Below, piece by piece: positions 34,327 to 46,640 of a stretch of 64,000 nucleotides of DNA; within the stretch, counting starts at the first letter, position 1; each line of letters begins with the position of its first letter. Under the pieces are notes generated by a model. The model saw only the letters and a list, made by a program, of their open reading frames with translations. It was not told the origin of the DNA and ran no database searches. This DNA is from Cephalotus follicularis (taxonomy: Eukaryota > Streptophyta > Magnoliopsida > Oxalidales > Cephalotaceae). The stretch is from positions 62,001 to 126,000 of the forward strand of contig BDDD01002885.1 of the NCBI GenBank assembly GCA_001972305.1, read 5' to 3'. Position numbers and translations under genes: made by a program.

Positions 34327-34860
34327 ATCTAGCTGTATCCCTCCCCTTCCAATAATCTCCCAGATCAAATGATAGCGCCGCTCAATGTGTTTAGATCTCT
34401 GGTGAGACAGTGGTTCCTTGGCTTGTGCTACAGCCCCATTGTTATCACAGTATATTATAACTGAACTAATAATGGAAGGAACAACTCCTAGTTCAATAAT
34501 GAACTTGTGCATCCATACACCCTCCTTGGCGGCATCTGAGGCTGCTATGTACTCGGCTTCTGTGGTAGAATCTGCAATAGTCCCTTGCTTTGAACCGCGC
34601 CAGCTCACAGGTCCATTATTAAGTACAAAGACGTACCCAGAGACAGATTTGTGATCATCCAGATCACTATCAAAATTGGAGTCTGTAAAGCCCTCCAATT
34701 TTAGCTCACTATCTCTTCCATAGATCAAGAACATATCTCGAGTCCTTCTAAGGTACTTCAGGATTCCCTTGACCACTTCCCAGTGCTTCTCACCGGGATC
34801 AGACTGAAAACGACTTTCCATTCTCACGGCAAGTGCGACATCAGGCCTAGTACATTACAT
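34327..34860 (-). pseudogene. RNase H of K, truncated at C-terminus
   Basis: The minus-strand frame 34306-34827 holds KSVSGYVFVLNNGPVSWRGS, KQGTIADSTTEAEYIAASDA and the YCDNNGAVAQAKEPL region. These are the Ty1/copia RNase H signatures with their acidic residues. After HLIWEIIGRGG the frame leaves the normal C-terminus and runs into LTR sequence, because a deletion fused pol to the LTR. Upstream DMFLIYGRDSELKLEGFTDS is the connector from reverse transcriptase. Confidence 0.92.
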
Positions 34861-36194
34861 GGTATACATGATCGACCCTACTGCCGAAGCATAAGGTATC
34901 CGACTCATGCGTGCTCTCTGTTCAGATGTCTGAGGAGACATCTTTAGAGAAAGATGGATTCCTCCGCCTATTGGTAATAGGCCACTCTTGGAATTCTCCA
35001 TGCTAAACCTTTTCAGTAACGTGCTGATGTACTGGCTTTGGGAAAGCCCAAGCAACCTATTGGATCTATCCCTGAAGATCCTAACACCCAGTATATAGGT
35101 GGCTTCTCCCAAATCCTTCATGGAAACATTCTTAGTTAACCATATCTTTGCAGACTGCAACATCCCTACATCATTTCCAATGAGTAGGATGTCATCTACA
35201 TATAGCACTACGAAAATGATTCTAGGTCCCTCTTGCTTTCGATAAACAAAGGGCTCATCTACATTTTTTATGAAGTCAAATTCTTTGACTGCTTCATCAA
35301 AACATAGATTCCAGCTACGAGATGCTTGCTTTAGTCATAGATGGACCGTTCGAGCTTGCACACCATGTGCGGATGCTCGGCAGATGTAAATTCCTTGGGT
35401 TGGGACATATAAATATCCTCTTCAAAACGCCCATTTAAGAATGTCGTCTTGACATCCATTTGACATATCTCATAATAATAATGAGCGGCAACGACAAGCA
35501 AAATCCTAATGGATTTAAGGATGGCGACGAGAGAGAATGTTTCAGTATAGTCGACTCCATGTCGTTGCCTATACCCCTTCGCCACTAATCGAGCTTTATA
35601 AGTCTCAATTTTTCCATCTACATTCATCTTCTTCTTGAAGATTCATTTGCAGCCAATAGGCACTATGCCTTCGGGTGCTTCAACCAAATTCCATACTTGG
35701 TTGGAGTACATGGAATCCATTTCTAATTTCATGGTTCCTATCCATGCTTCATATTCAGTGCCTTGCACTGCCTCTAGATAGCTAGCAGGCTCATAATCTT
35801 CAATGACGTTTATCTCATCAGTACCATCAATGAGGAAACCATACCTCTCAGGTGCTAATGGGACTCTGCCTGATCTCCTTAAAGGAGCTCTGCCTAACTG
35901 AGAACCATTCTTAGCCTGAGATCCAATCTCAGTTGTGTCTGTTGAAGGTCTAACCTCCAACTCCTCCATCTCCTGTGTGGCTTCTACCTGTGGCAACTCC
36001 TTGAGTTCAACCTCACTCCCACTGTTTCCTTCAAGAAGGTATTCCTTCTCTAGGAACACAGCATTTCGCAAAACAAATATCTTTTGTTCGCTAGGGTGGT
36101 AGAAATAGTATCCTTTAGTTTCTTTAGGATACCCCCACAAACCTGCAACGGTTTGACCACGCTTCCAACTTATCTGCGTCAAGCCTCTTGACAT
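34861..36194 (-). pseudogene. Reverse transcriptase of K, broken
   Basis: From the right: a low-complexity Glu/Ser linker and LEAVQGTEYEAWIGTMKLEM (36194-35643); then KARLVAKGYRQRHGVDYTET and CQMDVKTTFLNGRFEEDIYM with the first catalytic Asp (35627-35331); then MLYVDDILLIGND with the YVDD box (35208-34855). Frame breaks lie near 35640, 35330 and 35210. It would copy the element RNA into DNA. The sequence is Ty1/copia; I do not assign a clade. Confidence 0.93.
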
Positions 36195-37047
36195 AAGTCG
36201 GACAGCCCCAAACCTTCAAATGGCTCAGGCTCGGTTTCCTCACTGACCATACCTGGTATGGAGTGCAGATTTTGAAGGAATCTGATTTAAGATATATGCA
36301 ACTGTATCTAGGGCATAACCCTAGAGATAGGTAGGAAGGTCAGTAAAAGACATCATCGATTGAACCATGTCTAACAAAGTTTGATTCCTCCTTTCAAACA
36401 TACCACTGTGCTGTGGTGTTCCAGGAGGAGTCCACTGAGATAGAATCCCGTTATCTCTAAGATAACCTAGGAATTCAACTGACAACTATTCGCCACTTCG
36501 GTCCGACTGAAGCATTTTAATTGATTTACCTGTTTGTTTTTCTACTTCAAGTCTGAACTCCTTAATATTCTCAAAGGATTTTGACTTGTGTTTCATCAGA
36601 TACACATAACCATACCTAGATAAATCATCAGTAAAGGTTATGAAGTAGATGTAACCTCCTCTAGCACTGACTGACATAGGGCCATCAACGTTAGTATGAA
36701 CTAAGCCCAGTAAGTCCATAGCCCCTTCTCCTTGACCAGAGAATGGTTATTTGGTCATCTTTCCCAATAGACAGGATTCACAAGTTGGATAGGACTCTAA
36801 GTCCTAGATATCAAGGAGATCATCCTTAACCAACTGTGATAGCTTAGCACCACTAAGATGACCAAGTCTACAATGCCAAGTATAGGTTTTATTCATCTCA
36901 GTTTCTCTTTGTCTTTTCTTATTATTACTTTGCTCAATGGACAAGATATTTGACTGTGAAGTATTTAAGACATATAATCCATTGTTGATAACACCATTAC
37001 CAACACAAACATTGTTCGAATATATATAACATCCAATGTCTTGGAAT
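36195..37047 (-). pseudogene. Integrase of K, broken
   Basis: From the right, the pre-integrase zinc region reads WHCRLGHLSGAKLSQLVKDD (within 37205-36804). The core follows as LVHTNVDGPMSVSARGGYIY with the first catalytic Asp, and ITFTDDLSRYGYVYLMKHKS (36719-36486). LQSDRSGE supplies the second Asp, followed by a stop. The remainder toward 36195 is recognisable (CTVCDIM-type and NRTLLDM-like regions) only in shifted frames. The integrase precedes the reverse transcriptase, as in all Ty1/copia elements. Confidence 0.88.
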
Positions 37048-37395
37048 TTAAGTTCCAAGCCCAAACCACATAAGTGAGAAACACTTATAATATTCCTTAC
37101 AATATTCATAACAAAATAACATGGATCCAAAGTCGAAATAACTATTACATAAAACAACATCACAAATTCCAACAGCTTGAGCAATGATCCTAGATCCATC
37201 GCCAAGCCTCAAGTCTAGGTCTCCTGCTCCAAGCTTTCTTACTTTTTTTAGTACCTGCAATGAAATGCAAAGATTAGTTCCACATCCAGTATCTAATACC
37301 CATGAATAACTACTATTCAAAGCTAGATAAAGTTCAATCATGAATGTACCTAATGTGCTCGCACCATGTGGGTTATCAGCAGAGACTACAGCCAC
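37048..37395 (-). pseudogene. Aspartic protease of K
   Basis: The frame has SYSWVLDTGCGTNLCISLQV with catalytic Asp at about residue 35, and LGDGSRIIAQAVG, both typical of plant copia proteases. It runs 115 codons before a stop; the sense continues into the pre-integrase region in another frame. Confidence 0.9.
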
Positions 37396-38217
37396 AGTAA
37401 CACGACAATCCTTTTTCTAGTGCCCAGTCTTACCACACTGAAAAAAAGCACCTTCAGCAGCTAACTTCTTCATCCGATCTTTGGCAACATTCCCACTAGC
37501 TCCAACCTTCAGCAGAGACTGCATGAGCACGCCCTTCCCTTTAGAGGAAGATGAGGCACTACCCTTTCCTTGGGCAGACCTAGAAGAAGGAAGAAGTAGG
37601 GAGTGGGTTTTTGACTTCCCAGAGTCAAAATCGGCCTCAACCGTCCTCAACATAGCTATCAGCTCAGATAGAGTCACCTCTATCTTGTCAATGTGAAAGT
37701 TTACCAAAAACTGTGAGAACAACTTAGGAAGGGACGTCAAAATAAGATCCACATACAAATCATGGTCCATGACAAATCCTAATTGAGCCAACTGCTCAAT
37801 CATGTCTATCATCTTCAATCCATGCTCATGGACAGAAGCTCCCTCTTGCATCTGAGCATTAAAGAGTTTGCGTGATAAATTGAACCTTTGAGTCGTCGAC
37901 TCAGCTCCATACATCTCCTAGAGGTGGAGTAGTATAGAAGATAAGGTCTCAATTTTCTCATTATGATGCTAAAGCTCATGTGTCATCCCAAGAAGGGCAA
38001 GACATCTAGCCTGCTCGTCATCCTCTAACCATTTGGCTAGTCGCTCACTCTCTTTGGGCTTCGGATCTTCACCCAGTGAAGGAGGCCCCCCAGTCATCAC
38101 GTAGGCCATTTTATTTGCCGTAAGTACAATCTTGAGGTTACGGTGCCAATCATTGAAGTTGGGCCCCTCAAGTTTGTTTGTCTCAAGTATACGGGACATT
38201 GCATTTGATAAAGCCAT
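37396..38217 (-). pseudogene. gag of K, broken
   Basis: It starts MALSNAMSRILETNKLEGPN at 38217. The copia gag N-terminal domain (FNDWHRNLKIVLTANKMAYV) leads to a stop at ~37969. It resumes at 37914 with the gag_pre-type region (LSRKLFNAQMQEGASVHEHG, LPKLFSQFLVNFH). It ends in a CCHC zinc knuckle in which the first Cys is Phe (FFQCGKTGH) and the following Trp codon is TAG. The knuckle normally binds the element RNA. Confidence 0.92.
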
Positions 38218-39964
38218 ACTAGCAACTTAGATAAGGAAATATAAACATAAGTCAGCATTTATTACAATTTTAATATATGACAACCATAACACTTGGTCTT
38301 TAGTGCTTATGGTTCCTCCCACTATGCTAATCATATCTCATACCCCCGTATGGAACTCGAGAAGTCCAACTTCCTAGTGGCGATTGGAATCCATCGCAAT
38401 CATATTATAGCCTCCGCTAGGGCATGACAAACTATAATATATCCAATGGGTAGGCTTTCTTGCCAATTTGTGTCTAATACAAGATCCAATCATAGTCTTC
38501 GGCCTCATATTCAATATGGCCTTAGCTAGGGCATGACAAATCATCAAAATCTTGATAAGTCAAGTACCCACAAATTTCATTGGAATGCACTAGTTTTAAC
38601 ACCGACACATAGGCGTGTCCAAGTGCTAAAACATAGTCACCCTTTGCGGTGCCCAACACCGACGTTGACATAATATCCCCAGGTTATCAGCCTCAGCTAG
38701 GGCATGACAAACCAATAACTCAGGTACACTACTGAACGAAAATTGTGGAAGGCCACGGGGAACCACTCCATGGGTTTCTACGTTAAGACTTATTATTAAG
38801 GTGAGGGAATTTGCGGTCTCAAATTTTAATTACCGAGCCATTAATTAATTCATTGGTTGTATTAGCCAATTCCAATTAATTACGGCTTAGCATGCAAAAC
38901 GTGTATCTTATGCACCTTGGACATATTTCTAAAATATGTCAATGGATTGGCAAGGACATTAATAGTCGTGACTTGAGCCCAAAGTCATTACTAGGTCTTC
39001 CTAGGTGTAAGGATATAAAATTTAATCTATTACATCAAATACCATGCATACACGGCCTTCGAAAGTCTTGTACTCCATATCTCCTTTCCTCCATCTCTCC
39101 TTGCAAGGTCTTCATTTACAAAACAGTACTTTACATTTTGAAAAGAAAAATACATTCAAAATTTACAAAGAGAAACTACAAAAGAAAGGAAAAATAAATG
39201 GAGCACGCAGGCACCTTATTACAAACCATTAAATGTAATAAATAAATAAATAGCCATCCACACAAAGAAAATCATAATCTAGGTCTATGTCCTTTTCGGG
39301 CCATCCATTGTGCATAAGACTTAAATTATATCCAGTATAATTAAAACACAGAATAACAAATGCTATAAATAATAACTAATTATAAAATTTAATTTAAGGA
39401 TTGTTAATAATGGTTAAACTCCCACTAAATCAAGCAATGATTTGATTTTCTAAGTGCCATAACGTATAAAATCCAATTTTATTAAAAAACATAATTTTTT
39501 TTATGCTAAAGCTTCAACGCTTCCCAGAAGGCGTCGACGCTTACCTCTAAGGCGCGTAAAATGGAAAAATCAAACAAGCATCGTCGCTAATACAAGGCGT
39601 CGACGCATTTAACGAAAACAGTTGAATAAGCGTCAATGCTTAACGAGAGTGTCGACGCTTAAACCCCCTGGGCAGTTTCTGCAATTCAAAAATTGCAGAA
39701 ACATTGATTTGAACATTAGGCAAACACAATTACAGTCATTACCAGACAATTTACTGCCTTATTCTACACCATGTAGGTTTCCAAAACATGTTCAAATACC
39801 ATTTTAACATAATCTCCAAGATTAAACAAGAATGAAATCCAATTTCAGACATAAATCATTAAGGCACTTCGAATATCAAGTTTAATCCAAAAACACAACC
39901 TTTAATTAAACCTTTAATCAGTACATCATTCATAGCAAAAATTCAACCAAGGATGATGTGGGAG
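38218..39964 (-). other. 5' leader of K
   Basis: About 1.7 kb of untranslated leader between the primer site and gag. Three clusters of TCCTAGCTAGGGCATGACAAA-like sequence, here written TAGGGCATGACAAA, repeat at ~38420, ~38530 and ~38700. It also contains a partial GTCGAC array (39510-39662) sharing the phrase CGCTTCCCAGAAGGCGTCGA with the LTRs of K. No other gene is seen. Confidence 0.7.
39510..39662. repeat. GTCGAC array in the leader of K
   Basis: Degenerate copies around 39513, 39533, 39580, 39598, 39635 and 39653. AAGCTTCAACGCTTCCCAGA continues into AGGCGTCGACGCTT as in the LTR arrays, so the array exists in LTR and leader alike. Confidence 0.8.
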
Positions 39965-39976
39965 TCTCTGATACCA
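39965..39976 (-). other. Primer-binding site of K
   Basis: Reverse complement TGGTATCAGAGA lies one base inside the LTR end at 39978. Eleven bases match the initiator tRNA-Met complement. It fixes the minus orientation. Confidence 0.9.
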
Positions 39977-39977
39977 C

Positions 39978-42189
39978 TGAAGGAAACGGATAGACCATTT
40001 CCGGAGCCATAAAGGACATAGGGTGAAAAAGTGTAGAACAAAATTTTATTCAGCATGTATGCAGCGGAATAACACCCTAGGCATAAACAAACAGACAATA
40101 ATGGCAAGTCCACAAGCCATAAGGATCACCACATCATCAACGAAGTTGAATTAGTGTCACCAAAGACAAGCAATGGTGACACACAAGCATGTCAATAAGG
40201 CATAGCAAAAGAGGGAGACATAACGGATATACCAACGGTGATGGCTCCTTCTTTCTTTGCCGGTACATGCTTGGGTCGACTCCCTCTATGAGCTTCTAGA
40301 GTTCCTGGTCCAGCAGATGTACACCAGCTACAAGAAATGAAACAATTTCCTCTTGCACTTTCTCTCTCTCTCAAAGCTTAAAATAAGGGAAATTGAGTTT
40401 GATCAATGTAATAAAAAACAATCAACCCTAGATAAGCACTTGCTTGGTGTTTATCTATGAAGGAAAACTCTGATATGCAGAGAGAAGTCTCGTGTCTCGT
40501 TTTGCCCAGCAAAAAACTTCACTTTATCAAACAAATTTTCTGCAGAAAAATATATGCACCAGCCACTTTCCCTCTCTCACACTCTCCCATAAAACTAGGA
40601 TCATGGACCATACTCCTGGGAAGTTTGTAGCCATGATCCCCACGTTCTCATAATGTGAATGGACAGGAGATAACTTCTAGTTATGAGAGAGAAATCGTGC
40701 CCATGAAGTGAGTTCGTGCGAAGGCTGCACAACCAGACTAAAGCGTCGACGCTTTCAACAGTAGCGTTGACGCTCATGCATTACATGGCACTAAACGTCA
40801 ACGTTTTTCTGAAAGTCATCAACTCCTATGTAAGCCTTAAGCGTCGACGCTTCCCAGAAGGCATCGACGCTTTATCCAAAGGTATGCGTCGACGCTTTCC
40901 CAGAAGGCGTCGACACATTGACTGGTATATAAAGAAATTTGAGTATAAGTCCAACTTATTTAATCCCTTCTAATATTGATTGAGTAAGATCAAACAAATT
41001 TGTTTCCACAAAATGTAAAATCTACATAACTGATATTTGACACCAAGTCTTAATATGTCCAACATATTAAAGAACTAATCATTATTAGGCAGGGACCCTT
41101 TAAAAGTTTGGTTAAAAACGGAGGTATTAATAAATTACCGAAATGGCCCTATGGTTCGGTTTAGCCTTTCTAAATGGTCCTAGACCAATTTAAATGCTAT
41201 CGGAATAATATCTAATATTATCCTGATGGAAAAATTAATCTAATTAATTTTCCCATAATTTATTACATACCTCTTTAACTAAGTCGTCGTTTCACGTGTA
41301 CTATAATCCCTTGTCATGCTTGGCCCCGATTGAGGTCTAGGATAAGGATATGTGTCAACCCTAGATCATAACTCAATGGCTAAAATATCTGATCATTACT
41401 AGGATCTTTGGTAAACACTCTGAAAATCTAATTTTCAGTCTACCTAAACCTTTGCCAAGGATTTCATAAGTCCAAAGTATAATCAGATCATAATATAGCC
41501 AATCACCTTCGCTCAGGTGTGACAATCCCATATCGCTCACTCACTTATATTCGTATAGATTTGATCATACCCAAAGACCACCCGATTGCCAGCCCTACGC
41601 AAGGACATGGTAGGGTGGAGATCAAAGCATAACCGTCTCCATACAATATAAAGCAGACGCTTAGGTCTAAGGATCATATGAGTTTGAGAACTCGCTAAGT
41701 GATCATCACTTATACACAACCGCAACAAGTAGGAGTCACTACTGACACGAGAATAGCGACTATCCAAATAGTGTCTCCTACGCGGGTCCTGTTCAGTGTA
41801 CACGCTCCCAGCACGCACCCCGTATTTGCCCTAGTGTCCAGCACAGATTGTAATGAGAGAATCCATCCTCCAATTCCATGAGCAGGAAACATACGCACAA
41901 GTCTGTCCGGTTCACTAATGCCCACAAAGTGAACCTATGACTTGGAACTAATTCTACATAAGGAATAAGGTAACCAATCTCACAGCCTCCATGCTAGGCA
42001 TCCAACCTTATGTCAGGGCATCACAAGTGTAAGCTGGTAAATAATAAACTAATTCAATTAAGTGATAAAACACAAGTGATAAAGCCATAACAAATTAGCA
42101 CATACCATATATATAAGGAATAAAATTGTTTCATACAAGATAAGATACAATACAACAGCCCATCTAATGGCTTGTTGGGTCACCATATC
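39978..42189 (-). mobile_element. 5' LTR of K, interrupted near its outer end by C
   Basis: It starts TGAAGGAAACGGATAG on the plus strand and runs to the ATATC target at 42185-42189. Its last bases, ATATCTATCA, reappear at 55062-55071 after element C. It is ~2.2 kb and closely matches 32176-34326, but has ~90 extra bases (42112-42189) that the 3' LTR has lost. Confidence 0.9.
40743..40920. repeat. GTCGAC array, 5' LTR of K
   Basis: GCGTCGACGC cores or variants at 40745 and 40766 (21 bp), then 40843, 40863, 40888 and 40909 (20, 25, 21 bp), identical in phase to the other LTR. Confidence 0.92.
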
Positions 42190-42369
42190 TGTCACACCCA
42201 TTCTCGACAACAATCGATCTCCTACAGAGAACGGATATGACGTCCCACATGACAACTTCCTTTCGTAAGTCACCACATGGTTTTTATAAAACTCACTTTA
42301 AACTTGGAAATAAAAAAATATTAGAAGTTTCCAAAACTTTGTAAATTTTTCTAACTCTTGAATTTTTAC

Positions 42370-42500
42370 AAAAATCGGGCATGTAGTATCCGTTTATAGG
42401 ACTATGCCCCCTGTAACGAAAAACACATTTTATATACACACTCCCGAAGGAGGAATCAACAGTTTTAAAATGGGCTCAGCCCTCAGTAAACCACAAATGG
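42370..42500 (-). promoter_or_regulatory. Promoter-like module in the LTR of C
   Basis: In minus sense: GGGCTGAGCCCATTTTAAAA, CTTCGGGAGTGTG, then TATATAAAATG (a TATA box), then CAGGGGGCATAGTCC. It is repeated in the other LTR (51380-51510) and, strongly conserved, in the internal domain of element A (10215-10345). The TATA assignment is inference. Confidence 0.5.
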
Positions 42501-42879
42501 GCTCAGCCCTCAGCAAACCACAATTTTTAAAGCAGTAAACATAGGTTGGGCTCAGCCTCAACCATTTTATCCAAATATGCAAAGCAAATATGCAATGGCT
42601 CAGCCATTTAAAAGCAAAACCATAAAAGAAAAACCATTATATAGAAACATAAGTAAATGCTAAATTAAATGTTGATGTAGTTGAGCTATGCATGTGTTGA
42701 AACCCTGGTAGCATGCCCTGCCCTCGTGGTCCATCATCTACTGAAAAATAAACTCAGCAATTGCTTACCATCTTGTCTTTATTCTGAAGGGAAAGAAAAG
42801 AGAGGGGGTTAGTCCAAATGACTAAGTGAGTGGAACCAAAAGAATACATCTCCCATAAATATATACCAAATAAAAAGAG

Positions 42880-43560
42880 AAATGATATAAACTCAAGGTA
42901 GAGTGGAATGTAAATTTACAGCAAGAAATGATATCAAGATCCAAAAGGATAGTCAAAATCAAAAAGAGATATCGAGATCCATAACAAATCATGATCCACA
43001 AAGGATATCGAAATCACAAAGGGATTTTGAGTTCACAAACGTTAGCTCACAAAAGGAATCAAGATACGTGAGTAAAAACGAAATCCGGGAAGGAAATCTC
43101 GATACTCAACAATTAGCTCCATAATATAAACATAAGTCAAGTAATGATAACAAGATCCATAAAAGAAATCAAGATCATCTCAAAGCTCAAGACTCTTGAG
43201 TACAATAAAATATCAAGAATCAAGGATGTGATCAAGAATATAAACTCATGCTGGTAGAATCAATAAATGAAAGAGATAAAAGACCATCATGGCTCCATAA
43301 AAGAACGCTCAAACTCATCAAATGCAATAACGTAAGAATCCATGAGACAATCTCAATGATCAAGTCAATACTATACAATACGATGGACTCACAATGAATT
43401 AACTAAGGACTCATAAGGGAAGTCAACTGAACGAATATCAAAATCAAGGCAGAAATCGATACATGAGAGTCACAATAAATCCAAGTATCTGAATATCAAA
43501 ACTCAAAGATACGATCATAATAAAATATCAACCATCAAGAATGTAATATGTGCCCAAAGA
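42880..43560. repeat. Purine-rich degenerate repeats in the LTR of C
   Basis: Words such as AAAGGATATCGAAATCACAA, AAGATCCATAAAAGAAATCA and GAATATCAAAATCAAGG recur every ~30-40 bases with strong drift. The same array is at 51890-52560. The open frames at 42903-43124 and 51918-52103 derive from it. Confidence 0.65.
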
Positions 43561-43806
43561 ATCATAAACAACAAAAATATAAGAGGATGCTGGTACCTAT
43601 TATGTCACTATCTCATATCCCTACCAAATCACATGGCGTCATATCATATCCCCGCCAAATCACATGGCGTCACATCTGTGATGACCCGAATTTCAAGTAA
43701 GGATATTAATTATGGAAAGATGATTGCTATTATGTAGTTGCCAAATATTTCAAGGGACCCGTAGTGTGCCCCTACGCTCGGTGAAAAACGCAGGTAAAGG
43801 CTGTGA

Positions 43807-43838
43807 CCATCGACGCTTGGATATAAAGAGTCGACGCT
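43807..43838. repeat. GTCGAC pair in the left LTR of E
   Basis: ATCGAC core at 43809 and GTCGAC core at 43830, 21 bp apart, in GACCATCGACGCTTGG and AGAGTCGACGCTTTG. Confidence 0.8.
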
Positions 43839-44000
43839 TTGCCCTGTGTCAGGTGAAGAATTCTAGCTTTTTACCCCATTTCGGAGGAATTAAATGAATT
43901 GTAGGACACGTGGCAAGCAAGGGATGGAAGATTTATGTTTTTCTGGTAGAAAGAGGCAGGTGGAATCATTGGATTTGATGGAATTCCATCACATGGGTGG

Positions 44001-44097
44001 CTAAGAAGACTTTGACCCCAAGTCTTGATGCCATGTGCAAGACTAAGAAGACTTTGACCCCAAGTCTTGATGCCATGTGCAAGACTAAGAAGACTTA
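44001..44097. repeat. 42-bp tandem duplication in E
   Basis: CTAAGAAGACTTTGACCCCA followed by AGTCTTGATGCCATGTGCAA occurs at 44001 and 44043, and begins a third time at 44085. The minus-strand frame across it (43871-44305) is not a gene. Confidence 0.9.
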
Positions 44098-44109
44098 GAT
44101 ATACCGGAC

Positions 44110-45690
44110 ATACCACTTGATCGAGAGATAAAGATTGCAATGGATTTAGTAACCAGGACGACTCCGATTTCAAAGGGTCCCTATCGTGTGGCGCAGACCA
44201 AGTTAAAAGGTTCAAAGAATCGGTTGCAAAGAGCTTTTGGATAAAAGATTTGTCCGACATAGTGGAATGCACCAATGTTGCTTGTAAGGAAGAAAGACGA
44301 GACAATGAGACTCTGTACAGATCGCTAAGGATCGACGATCTGTTGGATCAACTTAAAGAATCGACCTTCGATCAGGTTATCATTAAGTAAAGGTCAAGAA
44401 GTGGGATGTACCGAAAACTGCTTTTCAGACAAGATATGGACACCTCGAGTTTTGGTAATGTCATTTGGATTGACAAATACTCCAGCCATTTTCATGGATT
44501 TGGTGAATAAAGTATTCAGCATTTATTGGGCCATGTAATTTCAAAATGAGCTATGTTAATGGTCCCTGATTAGACTATGACAATAAAGGAATGGTAAAGA
44601 CCAATGTTGAAAGCTGAAATATGAAGTTTTCTTGGATTGATAAGCTACTACCGAAGGTTTATTTAAAGTTCATGTCGCATTGCGAACCCTCATACAAGGG
44701 TGACAAGGAAGAATGTTAAGTTCAAATGGTCTGATCAATGCGAAGAGAGTTTCTTGGAATCTTAAGGATTATGAGTGTACCATCCAGTAAAAGAGAACAT
44801 TTTGGCGGATGTTTTGAGCCACAGGAGCATCAAGGTTTTGACAACAATGATTATCACACAAGAGGAGTATTAAGGGATTTCCAAAGTTTGAACTTGGAAG
44901 TTAGAAACCAAGGAGAAATAGCATTCTTATCTCAAGTTGTAGTTCGACTGTCTTTAGTTGAACGAATCAAGTAGTGCTAGTTTCATGATCCGAAGTTTAA
45001 AGAAGATAACAGGCAGAGATGTTGAATGTCTATATATCGGGAGAAAACGAACGTCGTGACAGCTGTTTTAAGTCACGAGAGCATGGGAAAGTTGGCAACG
45101 ATGAGTTCCACACAAGAGGAGTTATCAAGGTATTTCAAAAGGTTGAGTTTGGAACTTAAAAGGAAAAGAGAAGAAGATTAATTATGTCTAGTCATATCTC
45201 AACCATCTTTAGTGAAAAGAGTTGAGATGCATCAAGTTGATGATTCGGATGCTCAAGGACGTAGCAAACGGAGATGTTAAACGCTTATGTATAGGAAGAA
45301 GAAAGAGGAAGGAAATTGTTGGAAACAGAAAAGGTAAGTAAGGAAGCATCTTCTAGCATCCCAAAGTGAATAAAAGAGTTATGCAGATAAGAGACAAAAG
45401 AGTTACAATTGAAAGTGAGAGATCTTGTTTTTCTTAAAGGTTTTGCCATAGAAAGAATATTATGATTCTCTTAAAGGTATTGCATTGGAAACGAATAAAG
45501 AGATTTGACAAAAAGGGAAAAAGCTTAATCCATAATACATTGGACCATTGGAAATTTTGGAAAGAATCGGAAAGGTTGTATATAGGCTTGTATTGCTACC
45601 AAGTCTTTCTCATGATGTGTTTCATATAGTGAACCCCTATCATGTTATGAGAGCTGAAACAATACAAGTACATGAGAAGTGATCATACAA
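44110..45690 (+). pseudogene. Reverse transcriptase to integrase remnants of E
   Basis: Short Ty3 pol pieces appear in all three plus frames: TTPISKGPYRVA at ~44160, KTAFQTRYGHLEF at ~44415, SFGLTNTPAIFMDLVNKVFS at ~44462, KFKWSDQCEESFLELK at ~44720, VKENILADVLSHRS at ~44787, and an integrase C-terminus with IGPLEILERIGKVVYRLVL at ~45543. The YxDD box, RNase H and the integrase core are deleted or unrecognisable. The order matches B and M, so it is a heavily deleted Ty3 copy. Confidence 0.8.
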
Positions 45691-45893
45691 TAAGCAACCA
45701 GTGAGAGTTTTGGATTAAAAGAACAAGTTTTATGGACCACAACTTTTCTGTTTGCAAAAGTGTTATGAAGAAATAATGAAGTCTATGAATTCACTTGGAT
45801 ATTGGAGGAAGTAATGAGACATGAATACCCTCGTCTTTTTTAGAATAAGGTATAACAAATTTTGTGGACAAAATTTTTGTAAGGAGGGTAGAT

Positions 45894-46153
45894 TGTGATG
45901 ACCCGAATTTCAAGTAAGGATATTAATTATGGAAAGATGATTGCTATTATGTAGTTGAAAGATGTAAGTATATGCGATCCTGTGAAGTTATTAAGTAATA
46001 ATGTTAGATTTTAAATCTAAGTCAAGATTAAATGGTATGAAATGGATCGTTGAATGATTAAATAATTTGACGGTCAAAGGTTACACCCACGTAACGCACC
46101 GATCTTCGGAGCTCGCTTTGAACTTAAAGCGGACTCGGGTCGGGGGCGCTACA
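45894..46153 (+). mobile_element. 3' LTR of E (short form)
   Basis: 260 bases from TGTGATGACCCG to GGGCGCTACA, followed by the target copy ACATC. It is identical to the left LTR for 72 bases, then differs: it lacks the GTCGAC-bearing part. The polypurine tract AAGGAGGGTAGA lies at 45881-45892. Confidence 0.85.
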
Positions 46154-46640
46154 ACATCATATCCCCGCCAAATCACATGGCGTCACATCATAACCGCTGC
46201 AGCAATAATATAAGGCCAATAGGCTATAGGATGTGTACATCATCCATCATACACCGGTGCAGAGTGCCTATGGTAAGCATAACATCCATACTTCGCACGA
46301 GGGGCCGGCATATACCGCACGGACTCTAGCCCTCGCCGAGACAACCCGCACGCACACTCAACCTCATCCGAGGGACCCGCGTGCAATATATGTCAACAAC
46401 CCAAACACAGTGCAATAGGAGTGTAATGGAGCAGCTCTGCTGCACTCACACTCAGCATACCATCATAGACAATAGTATGGCACAGATCCAGGTACGGAAC
46501 CCGGTGGCAGCTTCCACATAACACCCCATCATAGACCAATGGGCCTGCTAAGTAGAGTTGAGCGTCGAACATATACCACTCCTTGGACCGGTAATACATA
46601 TCAGAAAACCCGGTACCCAGCATCAGAGTATAACACAGTA
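46141..46640 (-). other. LTR of C after E: noncoding
   Basis: The 31-bp array resumes (CATATCCCCGCCAAATCACA), then unique LTR sequence with a duplicated CCCATCATAGAC block (46460 and 46527). It matches 52650-53170. No gene is supported. Confidence 0.7.

Larger units (their letters stand above)
43677..46153 (+). mobile_element. Element E: decayed Ty3/gypsy copy inside the LTR of C
   Basis: The ends are TGTGATGACCCG and GGGGGCGCTACA, with ACATC at 43672-43676 and 46154-46158. The 3' LTR is 45894-46153, preceded by the polypurine tract AAGGAGGGTAGA. The left LTR shares its first 72 bases with it and then follows the longer E-type LTR of 5140-6306. A deletion joins that LTR to mid-pol, and the primer site, gag, protease and most of integrase are missing. 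It sits inside a 31-bp array of C, the deepest layer of the nest. Confidence 0.88.

Noticed and set aside
43871..44305. 144-codon minus-strand frame with a repeated LAHGIKTWGQS-type segment
   Set aside because: It is antisense to decayed pol of E and contains a 42-bp DNA duplication.
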